A stretch of DNA of 58,713 nucleotides from a virus, in the IMG/VR virus record IMGVR_UViG_3300009183_004753, positions 1 to 58,713 of that record; one strand, 5' to 3'. The notes beneath the pieces are model-generated. The model was not told where the DNA came from and did not search any database. It saw only the letters and a list, made by a program, of their open reading frames with translations. Shown piece by piece: positions 23,536-33,100 of the stretch; the stretch's first letter is position 1; each line of letters begins with the position of its first letter. A program made the translations under genes and the position numbers.

Positions 23536-23560
23536 TATATAAAACAAATTGCTGTATAAT
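23532..23560 (+). promoter_or_regulatory. sigma70-type promoter for clpA
   Basis: -35 TTGATA (23532-23537, overlapping the dnaJ stop), 17-base spacer, -10 TATAAT (23555-23560). An AAAAGGAAC Shine-Dalgarno precedes the ATG at 23590. Confidence 0.7.
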
Positions 23561-23589
23561 AATATATACACGAACTATAAAAGGAACCG

Positions 23590-25878
23590 ATGCAAAATAA
23601 TCCTGAAATTGAAAAAATTGTCAACAATGCTGTGGCCATTGCAAAAGCTCACAATCATGCTTATGTGATAACCGAACATGTACTGATGGCAATGATTCAA
23701 CACGCACCATTTCGAGCATTGTTGGTGAAATATGGCACAGCCGTTGAACAGTTCGAAGGCGAACTAAGTGCATATATTCTAGCGCAGGTTAGTTTAATAA
23801 CCAGCAAAGAAGATGTTACACCTCGCAAAACCAATGGCCTTGAGCGCATGTTTAATCGTGCGCTGACACAGGTACTGTTTACCGGACGCAGATCAATCAC
23901 ATTGCTGGATCTGTACCTGGCCATGATGGCAGAAAATAACAGCCATGCACATTACTTTTTGTTGAAGTATGGCGTTCACAAAACTGAATTTGCTGAGTTC
24001 TATCAGAAAAATCATGCCTCTGCCTCTAAAGAGTTGAGCAATGAAACTGCAAACGAAATCCTGGATCAACACTGTACAAATCTAAGCAAACGAGCTGCCG
24101 ACGGACAATTAGAACCCATGATCGGCCGGGCCGCAGAACTGGAAGAAATGATCACTGTGTTGGCTCGCAAGTTCAAGGCCAACGTGCTGATGGTGGGCGA
24201 TCCTGGTGTGGGCAAAACTGCCATCATTGACGGACTAGCACAGGAGATCAACGCTGGCCGTGTTCCAGAGTTTCTTAAAGGTTCTGAAGTTTGGGGATTA
24301 GAGATTGGTTCGCTGTTGGCTGGCAGCAAATACCGTGGTGAGTTTGAAGAAAAGTTCAAAGACGTTATCTCTGCACTGGAAACTAAAAAGAACTGTGTGC
24401 TGTTTATCGACGAAGCGCACACCATGATGGGCGCAGGAACTTCGGGATCAAGCAGTTTAGACTTTGCCAACATGATCAAACCAGCAATTACCAAGGGCAA
24501 CATCAAGGTAATTGCGAGTACCACATGGGAAGAATACTACGAGAGCTTTGAAAAAGATCGTGCGCTGATGCGCAGATTCCACAGAGTCAATATTGGTGAG
24601 CCTGATTCAGCCACCACAGAGCAAATTCTAATTGGCATTAGCCCGCGTCTAGAAACATTCCACAATGTACTGATTGACACAGAAGCAATGACAGCGGCTG
24701 TGGAATTGAGTGGACGCTACATTCATGATCGTAAGAATCCTGACAAGTCAATCGACCTGTTGGATGGCGCCTGTGCTGGAGAGCGTGTGAAAGACCTGGG
24801 CACAGTTACCATCAACCGTGACATGATCATGGCGCAACTCAGTCGTGTTACCGGAGTTCCTTTAGATAGATTGCAAAACGAACGCAGTACCAAGGTTACC
24901 GAGCTGGAAGGTAACATCAAGCAGTTCTTATACGGGCAAGACCAAGCCATTGACACTGTGCTAGAACGTATCTACATCAACTTCTCCGGCATTGGCAATG
25001 CTAAAAAGCCTGTGGCCAGTTTCTTGTTCCTGGGTCCAACCGGCACAGGTAAAACAGAACTGGCCAAACTGCTGTCGCAAAATCTAGACATGCACCTGTT
25101 GAAATATGACATGAGTGAGTTCCAAGAGAAGCACAGCATTGCCAGTTTGATTGGTGCCCCTCCTGGATACGTGGGCTTTGATGACGGCAACGTGGGCGGC
25201 GGCAAGTTGATCAGCGACATTTCCAAGCACCCGTTCAGTATCCTGTTGTTTGACGAAATTGAAAAGGCACACCCAGATGTGGTCAACATCATGTTGCAGA
25301 TGCTGGATGAAGCCCGGATCACTGGCAGCAGTGGCAAGTCAGTGGATGTCAAGAACTGTATCATTATTATGACCAGTAACCTAGGTGCCAGAGACAATGA
25401 AAACAACAACATCGGCTTTGGTCAGTCGTTAGAAAAGACCGGCGAAGAAGACCGTGCTATGAAAGAGTTCTTCAAGCCGGAACTGCGCAATCGCATTGAC
25501 AAGGTGTGCAAATTCAACAAGTTAGACAAGCTAGCCATCAAGAAGATTGTGGTCAAGTTCACAGCAGAGTTACAAGAAACACTGTTGAACAAGAACATTC
25601 GTCTTACATTTGCTGAAGATGTGATCGACATGCTGGCAGACAAAGGCTACGATCCCAAGATGGGTGCTCGTCCATTGGGTCGTAAGATTGACGAACTGAT
25701 CCGTGTACCACTCAGTAAGCGTATCTTGTTTGATCAAATTGCTGACTGTGCAATTCATGCCAGTATGGTCAATGATACAGTGGAATTCACAACCACATCA
25801 TTGCTGACTGTGCCTGGCCCAGGCGTCAACGACGAAGGATACATTGTAATTGATCAATTTACACCCAACATTCAATAA
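23590..25878 (+). CDS. clpA: ClpA-like AAA+ unfoldase
   Basis: 762 residues, close to bacterial ClpA length. It has an N-terminal Clp repeat domain (residues 1-140). The first AAA+ module has Walker A GDPGVGKT at 203-210 and LFIDEAHTMMGAG. The second has Walker A GPTGTGKT at about 482-489, LLFDEIEKAHPD, and arginine-finger region FKPELRNRID. An IGF tripeptide at 608-610 lies where ClpA carries its ClpP-docking IGL loop. It lacks the long middle coiled coil of ClpB. It could redirect host ClpP proteolysis; no clpP or clpS is in the window. Confidence 0.92.
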   Translation: MQNNPEIEKIVNNAVAIAKAHNHAYVITEHVLMAMIQHAPFRALLVKYGTAVEQFEGELSAYILAQVSLITSKEDVTPRKTNGLERMFNRALTQVLFTGRRSITLLDLYLAMMAENNSHAHYFLLKYGVHKTEFAEFYQKNHASASKELSNETANEILDQHCTNLSKRAADGQLEPMIGRAAELEEMITVLARKFKANVLMVGDPGVGKTAIIDGLAQEINAGRVPEFLKGSEVWGLEIGSLLAGSKYRGEFEEKFKDVISALETKKNCVLFIDEAHTMMGAGTSGSSSLDFANMIKPAITKGNIKVIASTTWEEYYESFEKDRALMRRFHRVNIGEPDSATTEQILIGISPRLETFHNVLIDTEAMTAAVELSGRYIHDRKNPDKSIDLLDGACAGERVKDLGTVTINRDMIMAQLSRVTGVPLDRLQNERSTKVTELEGNIKQFLYGQDQAIDTVLERIYINFSGIGNAKKPVASFLFLGPTGTGKTELAKLLSQNLDMHLLKYDMSEFQEKHSIASLIGAPPGYVGFDDGNVGGGKLISDISKHPFSILLFDEIEKAHPDVVNIMLQMLDEARITGSSGKSVDVKNCIIIMTSNLGARDNENNNIGFGQSLEKTGEEDRAMKEFFKPELRNRIDKVCKFNKLDKLAIKKIVVKFTAELQETLLNKNIRLTFAEDVIDMLADKGYDPKMGARPLGRKIDELIRVPLSKRILFDQIADCAIHASMVNDTVEFTTTSLLTVPGPGVNDEGYIVIDQFTPNIQ

Positions 25879-26524
25879 TGTCAGTAAAGATCGGTTGTTT
25901 TACGATCAATACCGATACTGCATGACAGGTGAACTGCGTGAAGCAGGTTGTATGCGCAAACTTGATCATGCCGCAATTGATCATGTTGTGTCAGTGCGCA
26001 AAGAATGGACAGGTCGATTACATGATTACTATTCTTCAAATCGTGCTATCACAGATGATGTAGTAAAAAATTTACACAACATGTGTGACGTGTTGATCAA
26101 TACTAAACGGCAGCATAAATTAATAATAGAGCATGGCCAAATACGTGTGTACGCCAATGAGCCCGAACTGTTCACAGAGATAATTGATCATGTACCAGGC
26201 CTTAAATATCCAGCATACACACAGGCTGTGATTGATCGCCCCAGAGACTCTATTCGTCTTAAAGAATCTGCATACTCACATCGTACATACTTGCGATCAG
26301 TTGTGCTAAACGATCAACAAAAACGATCAATTGGTCAACTACTAAGGAATCAAGAAGGTATCAGATTAAGTCCTGGATTAAAGTCCTGGGCATCAACTAT
26401 CAGCTGGCGCGGCTGGACTGAATCGTATTACTTTGTGGATCACACGGATACAGGCTGGATGACCATGTTGAGTTTGGTATATCCTGGCCTGATAAAAAAC
26501 ACAATTCAAATCATAAAAGCATAA
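25850..26524 (+). CDS. conserved-type phage protein, unknown
   Basis: 224 residues from a TTG start at 25850 with AAGGA nine bases upstream, inside the end of clpA. The N-terminal FNNVSKDRLFYDQYRYC looks native; the first in-frame ATG would remove it. Many basic residues and Arg/Tyr pairs run through the protein, and the end reads WTESYYFVDHTDTGWMTMLSLVYPG. No known family recognised. It could bind nucleic acid, from its basic character only. Confidence 0.6.
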   Translation: MINLHPTFNNVSKDRLFYDQYRYCMTGELREAGCMRKLDHAAIDHVVSVRKEWTGRLHDYYSSNRAITDDVVKNLHNMCDVLINTKRQHKLIIEHGQIRVYANEPELFTEIIDHVPGLKYPAYTQAVIDRPRDSIRLKESAYSHRTYLRSVVLNDQQKRSIGQLLRNQEGIRLSPGLKSWASTISWRGWTESYYFVDHTDTGWMTMLSLVYPGLIKNTIQIIKA

Positions 26525-26534
26525 GTAATACACT

Positions 26535-26699
26535 ATGGCAAAAATACACGAAGAAATAGTTGTGATCAAACTATCAAAATTGGTCCGAGATACAGATGCT
26601 GGCACCGAAATTGCCACAGCTGACATTGTTACAGCCCTACAAAGCGTGGCAGAAGAACTGGCTGGCACAGGTGTTGTGGTAGAAGCGGAACGAGCATAA
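26535..26699 (+). CDS. 54-residue conserved-type protein, unknown
   Basis: ATG at 26535, TAA at 26697. The sequence begins MAKIHEEIVVIKLSKLVRD, then DTDAGTEIATADIVTALQSVAEELA and GTGVVVEAERA. It is acidic, with one probable beta-hairpin and a helix. The stop is two bases before the next ATG, so it belongs to the 26.5-27.5 kb operon. No function recognised. Confidence 0.65.
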   Translation: MAKIHEEIVVIKLSKLVRDTDAGTEIATADIVTALQSVAEELAGTGVVVEAERA

Positions 26700-26700
26700 C

Positions 26701-27084
26701 ATGACTATCACAACGTTGACATTACTAAGCGACCTAGTGACCGGCACACCCAGCGGCAACTACGATGGTAGCACTGTTGACTTTGAAAGCGATCCTGTTA
26801 AAGCAGTGGGCTACTATCAAGGGCAAGGCAGTTTAGAAACTGTGTTTATCACTGTGGAAAACTTTCCGGGTAAAATAACCCTGCAAGCCACACTGGATTT
26901 TGATCCTGCTGATGCCAACTGGTTTACAGTGTTTGAATATGGTGATGGATCTACGCCTGCAACTGACTTTAGATATCCGGTTAATTTGACCGGTAATTTT
27001 TCCTGGTTAAAAGCAGTGGTAACCAGCTTTGAAGAATACGAAAGCGGACTGGCTTACATCAACAGTGTGACAGTTTCGTACTAA
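26701..27084 (+). CDS. small beta-rich, probable virion protein
   Basis: 127 residues, Thr/Gly/Val/Phe-rich, with LATLDFDPADANWFTVFEYG-type beta strands, no Cys and no catalytic motif. The pattern is that of a jelly-roll or Ig-like domain found in phage minor structural proteins. It lies in tandem with another small beta-rich protein at 27094. Confidence 0.55.
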   Translation: MTITTLTLLSDLVTGTPSGNYDGSTVDFESDPVKAVGYYQGQGSLETVFITVENFPGKITLQATLDFDPADANWFTVFEYGDGSTPATDFRYPVNLTGNFSWLKAVVTSFEEYESGLAYINSVTVSY

Positions 27085-27093
27085 GGAATAATT

Positions 27094-27528
27094 ATGGATA
27101 AAATAACAGTCTCTTTTGACCTCACCTCCTCTGACTATGCCGCCGTGCTGGGATTTGAAGTGTTGCTTGATGATGTTTTGCTACTTTCAATTGATCACGT
27201 GACAGAACCAATGCCTGTGAGTTTAGAAATTCTCGATGATGAAACTGAGCACGAGTTTAAGTTTGTAATGAAAAACAAAACTCCGGAGCACACAGTTGTA
27301 GATGACAATGGTAATATTACCAAAGACGCAATGTTGTCCATTGCTAACGTAGCATTTGATGACATTGAACTGGGTCAGGTGTTTGTTGACCAAAGTGTGT
27401 ACCATCACAGTTTTAACGGATCACAAGCACCTATCGAAGACAAATTCTTTGGAGATATGGGCTGTAATGGTCATGTTAGTTTACCGTTTACAACACCAAT
27501 TTACCTGTGGTTGCTAGAAAACATGTAA
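27094..27528 (+). CDS. small beta-rich protein, possible structural component
   Basis: 144 residues: KITVSFDLTSSDYAAVLGFEVLLDDVLLLS, several alternating hydrophobic strands, and an ending GHVSLPFTTPIYLWLLENM. The sequence suggests a carbohydrate-binding or Ig-like beta sandwich. The AAGGAAT Shine-Dalgarno is good. No specific family recognised. Confidence 0.6.
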   Translation: MDKITVSFDLTSSDYAAVLGFEVLLDDVLLLSIDHVTEPMPVSLEILDDETEHEFKFVMKNKTPEHTVVDDNGNITKDAMLSIANVAFDDIELGQVFVDQSVYHHSFNGSQAPIEDKFFGDMGCNGHVSLPFTTPIYLWLLENM

Positions 27529-27529
27529 G

Positions 27530-27537
27530 CATAAATA
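27530..27537 (+). promoter_or_regulatory. late-type octamer CATAAATA, leaderless geometry
   Basis: CATAAATA ends 7 bases before the ATG at 27545; there is no Shine-Dalgarno. The TATAAT at 27541-27546 overlaps the start codon and cannot serve this gene. Confidence 0.4.
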
Positions 27538-27544
27538 TGCTATA

Positions 27545-28300
27545 ATGAATTATCTAGTAATTTACCCAGGACGTTTTCACCCATTCCACAAAGGTCACAA
27601 GGCCAGTTATGATTGGCTGAACAAACAGTTTAGCAACGACAGTGTTTTTATTGCCACCAGTGGTGTACAAGCACCTGTTACAAGTCCGTTCAGTTATTCC
27701 GACAAAGTAATGATGATGACCAAACTGGGCATTCCTGCTGGTCGCATTGTCAACGTAAAAAATCCATATCAAGCTGTTGAAATTACCAGTGCTGTTCCCG
27801 ATGAAGAAAAGGCCAACACAGTATTGGTGTTTGCTGTGAGTGCTAAAGATGCAGAACGTTTTAATTTTGCTCCTAAAAAAGATGGCACCCCTGGGTATCT
27901 ACAACCATTGCCTAAAAATAAAAAGTCAATAAAGCCCATGACCAAACACGGCTACGTTGTGATCACTCCCACTATCAACTTTCGAGTAAATGGCGTAGAT
28001 GCCAACTCTGCATCCGAAATACGCAAAATGTATCTCAAAGGCAACGACCGTGACAAAGATCAAGTGATTGCTGATTTATATGGTCAACCAGATTTGGCAA
28101 TTCGCGCAGTGTTTGATAAGAAATTGGGCATTTCGGAACAGGCCCAAAACTATATTCGCGAAGCCAGGCAATTTGGCAATGTCAAGGTTGTGGAATGGCT
28201 GGAGAATGTGTTACAATTAGAAAAACAAGTAAACAGCGTCCACGCTGATTTCGCACACATCAACCCTGATTACATAGACGAAAAAACATATAATCGATAA
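27545..28300 (+). CDS. HxGH nucleotidylyltransferase-like protein
   Basis: 251 residues. The N terminus YLVIYPGRFHPFHKGHKASYDWL is the GRFxPxHxGH signature of NadM/FAD-synthetase/cytidylyltransferase enzymes. Later NSASEIRKMYLKG matches the ISSTxIR loop. The last 70 residues form an extra helical part. The family transfers AMP or CMP to a phosphorylated acceptor. It is the third such enzyme in the window (with 4326 and the C-terminal domain at 16865). An NAD or nucleotide-sugar role is possible. Confidence 0.75.
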   Translation: MNYLVIYPGRFHPFHKGHKASYDWLNKQFSNDSVFIATSGVQAPVTSPFSYSDKVMMMTKLGIPAGRIVNVKNPYQAVEITSAVPDEEKANTVLVFAVSAKDAERFNFAPKKDGTPGYLQPLPKNKKSIKPMTKHGYVVITPTINFRVNGVDANSASEIRKMYLKGNDRDKDQVIADLYGQPDLAIRAVFDKKLGISEQAQNYIREARQFGNVKVVEWLENVLQLEKQVNSVHADFAHINPDYIDEKTYNR

Positions 28301-28317
28301 TACTTGGAGTACGGAGT

Positions 28318-29172
28318 ATGAAGATAGCAGTAGCCAGTGACGTCCACCTAGAATTCGGTGACTTAGACCTAACCAACAACAACAACGCAGAAGTATTAAT
28401 TCTGTCTGGAGATATTCTTGTGGCCAAGGATATCACACAACGTGACCCCAACGGAATTATGGGACCAGAATACCGCAGTAATCGTTATCACGATTTTATG
28501 CAAAGATGTTCTGCACAGTTTCCACATGTGATTTACATCATGGGCAATCACGAGCATTACAACGGCAACTTTGCCACTACAGAAACGCACTTAAAGAATG
28601 TGCTTGGGTACTTGCCCAACGTGTATCTGTTGGAAAAAGAAATTAAGGTCATTGACAATATCACGTTTATTGGCGGCACACTGTGGACAGACATGAACAA
28701 CGGTGATGGAATAACGCTGTATCACATGAAGAGTATGATGAATGACTTCCGTTGTGTTGCCAACAGCACAGCCCCGGTACACTTTAAAACACAACAAGGC
28801 GAATTCAAAACTCGTGTTGGCAAATTTAGTCCCGAAGATGCCATGGAAGAACATGTAAAATTCCGAGGCTATATTCAACAAATCATCGAAGGCAACCCAG
28901 CCCAAAAGTTTGTGGTTTGTGGGCATCACAGTCCCAGCAAATTGAGCACACATCCACGCTATGCAGATGATGTGATCATGAACGGTGGCTACAGTAGTGA
29001 TATGAATGATTATATCCTGGATCATCCGCAAATTAAACTGTGGACACACGGGCATACACATCACCCATTTGATTACCGGATTGGTTCTACACGTATCGTG
29101 TGTAACCCACGTGGGTATGTTGGCTACGAAGATCGTGCTGACGAATTTGAATTAATCACCGTAGAAATTTAA
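28318..29172 (+). CDS. calcineurin-like metallophosphoesterase
   Basis: 284 residues. Metal motifs are ASDVHLEFGD (DxH), LILSGDIL (GD), IMGNHEHYNG (GNHE), and CGHHSPS and THGHTHHP (GHxH). The full set of the two-metal site is present. The family includes nucleases and phosphodiesterases. A GGAGT Shine-Dalgarno precedes the ATG. Substrate unknown; in phages such enzymes may process nucleic-acid ends or nucleotides. Confidence 0.85.
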   Translation: MKIAVASDVHLEFGDLDLTNNNNAEVLILSGDILVAKDITQRDPNGIMGPEYRSNRYHDFMQRCSAQFPHVIYIMGNHEHYNGNFATTETHLKNVLGYLPNVYLLEKEIKVIDNITFIGGTLWTDMNNGDGITLYHMKSMMNDFRCVANSTAPVHFKTQQGEFKTRVGKFSPEDAMEEHVKFRGYIQQIIEGNPAQKFVVCGHHSPSKLSTHPRYADDVIMNGGYSSDMNDYILDHPQIKLWTHGHTHHPFDYRIGSTRIVCNPRGYVGYEDRADEFELITVEI

Positions 29173-29191
29173 CCTGGGTAGGCAACTGGTA

Positions 29192-29199
29192 GTAAATAT
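29192..29199 (+). promoter_or_regulatory. late-type octamer GTAAATAT
   Basis: GTAAATAT lies 23 bases before the ATG at 29223, with a TTAAGGAAA Shine-Dalgarno in the leader. Confidence 0.45.
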
Positions 29200-29222
29200 C
29201 TGACTAACTTTTTAAGGAAAAC

Positions 29223-30125
29223 ATGGCTGAAGAACAAAACGTAACAGGCAAAATGCCAGATGTTGTGCCCACAACAGAAATTCCATCAACACCACAACAG
29301 GTGGGTGGGCAACAACAGATACAAGTAAACATTGATTACTTAAAAACCACAAGAGTTCACATTTGTATGCCATGTTACGGCGGTATGTTGACTGAGTCAA
29401 CATTTATGAGCTACATCAAATGGTCAAACACAGCCCGCCAACTAGGCATTGACTGGACCATGGAAACACTCACAAACGAAAGTTTGATCAGTCGTGCTCG
29501 CAACACCATGGTGGCCAAGTTTTTGGCCAACCCTGACTCAACACACTTGATGTTTGTAGATGCTGATATTGGCTGGGAGCCATGGCACCTGTTGGTCATG
29601 TTGAACCGTGACGTGGACGTTATTGGCGGATTGTACCCAATGAAAAGCCTGCCAATCAAGTGGTGTGTGAATGGATTTGATGGTGCCGAAGAAGGTGCAG
29701 ATGGCCTGCAAGAAGTTAGTAAAACAGGCACAGGTTTCTTCTTGGTCAAGCGGCATGTGTTTGACAAGTTAAATGCACACCCTGCAACCAAGCCGTTTAT
29801 CAACGACATTGGCTTGCCAGTGGAACTTAATCCCTATATGAAAACCTACTTTGACACAGCAGTGCGTGAAAATCGCTACTATTCAGAAGACTGGACATTC
29901 TGTGAAAACTGGCGTGACCTAGGTGGTCGTGTCTGGGTTGACAAACGTGTGTTACTACGTCACACTGGCACATACACATTTGCACATGAAACACAAGAGA
30001 AACTGATCACTGATGTTACACCAATGGTTGAAGCACGACAAGTTGCCGCTAGAGCCGCTGCCGTGCCTGCGCCAGCTGAAACCAAAGTGTTGGCATCAAA
30101 CAAAAAAGCCAGCAAAAAGAAATAA
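29223..30125 (+). CDS. glycosyltransferase family 2-like (GT-A) protein
   Basis: 300 residues. A disordered Thr/Gln/Pro-rich N-terminal 35 residues is followed by VHICMPCYGGMLTES, LISRARNTMVAKFL, and the acidic metal-binding LMFVDADIGWEPW (DxD-type). A later TGTGFFLVKRHVF and SEDWTFCENWRDLGG correspond to the acceptor-binding (ED) region. The last 35 residues are Ala/Lys-rich. A cytosolic enzyme that probably glycosylates a virion component or phage DNA; target unknown. A strong terminator follows. Confidence 0.75.
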   Translation: MAEEQNVTGKMPDVVPTTEIPSTPQQVGGQQQIQVNIDYLKTTRVHICMPCYGGMLTESTFMSYIKWSNTARQLGIDWTMETLTNESLISRARNTMVAKFLANPDSTHLMFVDADIGWEPWHLLVMLNRDVDVIGGLYPMKSLPIKWCVNGFDGAEEGADGLQEVSKTGTGFFLVKRHVFDKLNAHPATKPFINDIGLPVELNPYMKTYFDTAVRENRYYSEDWTFCENWRDLGGRVWVDKRVLLRHTGTYTFAHETQEKLITDVTPMVEARQVAARAAAVPAPAETKVLASNKKASKKK

Positions 30126-30150
30126 ACTGCTAGTTTAATTCCGATTCCAA

Positions 30151-30175
30151 AAGCCACTTTGCCCAGTGGCTTTTT
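30151..30175 (+). terminator. rho-independent terminator
   Basis: An 8-bp stem AAGCCACT / AGTGGCTT with loop TTGCCC and a T-tract, 25 bases after the glycosyltransferase stop. Confidence 0.8.
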
Positions 30176-30183
30176 CATTTGCG

Positions 30184-30191
30184 CTAAATAT
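30184..30191 (+). promoter_or_regulatory. late-type octamer CTAAATAT, leaderless geometry
   Basis: CTAAATAT ends 7 bases before the ATG at 30199, right after the terminator. No Shine-Dalgarno is present. Confidence 0.55.
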
Positions 30192-30198
30192 TACAATC

Positions 30199-33100
30199 AT
30201 GAATATTTCTGAACTAGATTCCTACAACCTTGCTGATGCTGTTAAATTTAATGAACAGTTGAACCCACGTATCTGGCAGGGCAATAAAATGCGCCCACAG
30301 GTGCGGGCCACGCTGTTAAAAATTGCTGAAGACTTTAAACAAAGTTTGGGGATTGGCGATTTGAACGTCAAAGACATCACCTTGTCCGGCAGCAATGCTG
30401 GTTACACATATACTCCACATAGTGACATAGATCTACACCTGGTGGTGGACCTACCCGAAGCAGATGTGAGTGAAGTGTATCGCGAGTTGTTTGATGCTAA
30501 AAAGTTTCAGTACAACGAAACACACAATATCAAAATTGGTGGCTACGATGTAGAACTCTATGTGGAAAACGCCAACAAATCGGCAGTGAGTCAAGGCATA
30601 TTCAGTGTGCTGAATAACGACTGGATCAACATTCCACTGAAAAAACGTTCTACAATAAACGACACTGCGGTCAAGAGCAAGTACGATGTGATCAAGCATC
30701 GCATTGAATCAGCAGTGAAATCTGGCAGTCTAAAACGACTGACCAACACTGCTGCCAAGATTAAAAAGATGCGTCAAGCCGGACTTGATCAGCACGGTGA
30801 ACTGGGTCCAGAAAACATTGCGTACAAGATGTTGCGTTCACAAGGTGTTATACAACAACTGTATGATGCCAGAACCAAGGCCAAAGATCGAGCACTGAGT
30901 CTTAAAGAACGGTCTATTGAAATTGATAAACCATTTAAATTCACCTACGGATTCAAAGCCACAGAAGATGTTGGTGCTTCATGGGATGGAGTAAGTCCCA
31001 CAACACAGATGTTCTTGAATGAAGAACCCAAGTCAGATGAAGATATACTCACAGACTTTGTGGAGTTTTGTGTTGCAGAACTAGAGATTGAACAGATGCC
31101 ACGTGTTCGCCTGCGTAAAGATCCGCAGTGGCCTGTGCGGCACAAGACGTTTGGTCGCTACAACGACAATGAAAAAATGTTAGAAGTGGCCTGGGGTCAA
31201 CGACACATCATGGATGTGTTGCGCACAGTGGCACATGAACTCACACACAAGCATCAACACGAACGTGATGGCAGTGATATGGGATCTGACGCAGGTGAAA
31301 CTGGCAGTCCTTACGAAAACGAAGCCAATGCTCGTGCCGGTGTACTCATGCGTGACTATGCCAAACTGCACCCGGAACATTTTGCCGCCGGCCAAACAGA
31401 TGATTTAGCAGAAGCATCAGGATACATCCCCACAAAGAAGCAGGCAAAGGACCCACGCTTTAGCATGGCCTTGACTCGAGATGTACGTCCAGGTGCGGTG
31501 GGTAAGGAAGCAAACAAACTAGGACTAAAGACTGACAATCAAGGACATCCAGGATTGTTAATGACTGGTTTGGCCAATGCACTGCGTGAGTTTAAAGAAA
31601 CTGGGCAGATGCCGCTGATATACGAAGATGAGTTGTTTGAAATCAACATGAGCACAGGTAGCTTACGTCGCGAAGCTGCCAAGACCGGCGCTATTGCTGG
31701 CATGGAATTTGAAATGATTGTGCCCAATGTGGAAGGTGGCGACGATGATGGCCAACAGGAACCTGATTATGAGTATGACGAAGGTGTTAGTAGTATCCAA
31801 GACGCATATGACTTCTTCTACGACGGTGATTACAACAGCCGAGGTGATGTTACTCGACTGCGTGAGAAGATGCAAAATGAATATTACGAATGGCTAGGTG
31901 AGTCGTTTGATACTCGTTGGGACGGTGACGAGTCAGAGTTTGTGTACAACTACCTTAAAGAAAACGCCAGTGCAGATGAAATTGCAGAAATACTAAGCAC
32001 AGAACCCGACGCAGACGGTGAATACCCAGAGCCTGATAAACAGGCATATCGCGATGCCACAGAAAAAGTTGTCGAAGAAAGCTACGGCAACTACTGGTAT
32101 GATGCAGCACGTGAAAGTGCGCAGGAAGATTTTAATCAGAATGCAGACCTAGAATCAGAATGGTTAGAAGATCGAGACTTGAACCGCATGTCAGACATTG
32201 AAAATGAATACAACATGAGTTGGCCGCACTGGCAGTCAATGGGCAATGGTGGCGAAGCCAGCATCGAAGATGTTGCCCAAGAGTTTGAAAATGCCATAGA
32301 CCGTCCTGTTCAAGCCAGCGGTAACTATCACTCCGGCGGCGTGCGAAGACCCAGCCCAACAGCACAGCACTATCTAGTAGAACCTGATGGCAGTTTAGAA
32401 GCCAATGACAGCGATGATGTAGGCCTAGAGTTTGTAAGTCCACCTTTGCCTATTGACGATATATTAAGTGACTTGAACAAAGTCAAGGCCTGGGCCAAAC
32501 AATACGGATGCTACACCAACGATTCAACAGGCCTACACATCAACATCTCAGTGCCGGACTACAGTAGAGAAAACTTGGACTTTGTTAAACTAGCTCTGTT
32601 AATGGGCGACGAGTATGTGCTGGACAACTTTGGTCGTGCTGGCAATACCTACGCTAAATCAGCAATGAAATTAGTACGCGATCAAGTGCGCACTAAACCC
32701 GACGAAGCTGAACGTTTGTTGGATAAAATGAAAGGCAACCTGGACAGTTTGGCAAGCAAGGCCATACACTCGGGCGTGACCAGCAAGTACACCAGTATCA
32801 ACACCAAGGACGGACATATTGAATTCCGCTCACCCGGTGGTGACTGGTTAGATGACAACTTTGACAAGATTGAAAACACATTATTGCGTTTTACAGTGGC
32901 CATGAGTGCGGCTCTAAATCCAGAAATGTATCGCGAAGAATACCTGAAGAAACTGTACAAGTTGTTGACACAGGACAACAAGGGTTCTGACACCATCAAG
33001 TACTTCAGTGAATATGTAGCAGGCAAGATTCCTGCAGCCGCACTGCGTAGTTTTGTTAAGCAGGCACAGTTGGAACGCAAGTTGAAGAAAGATCCAACAG

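Noticed and set aside
24066-24524. Minus-strand ORF of 152 codons inside clpA
   Set aside because: It is a shadow of the conserved ClpA first AAA+ domain; low complexity Ser/Leu/Pro sequence.
27541-27546. TATAAT as promoter of the 27545 gene
   Set aside because: It overlaps the start codon and would begin transcription inside the gene; no -35 at 17 bases.
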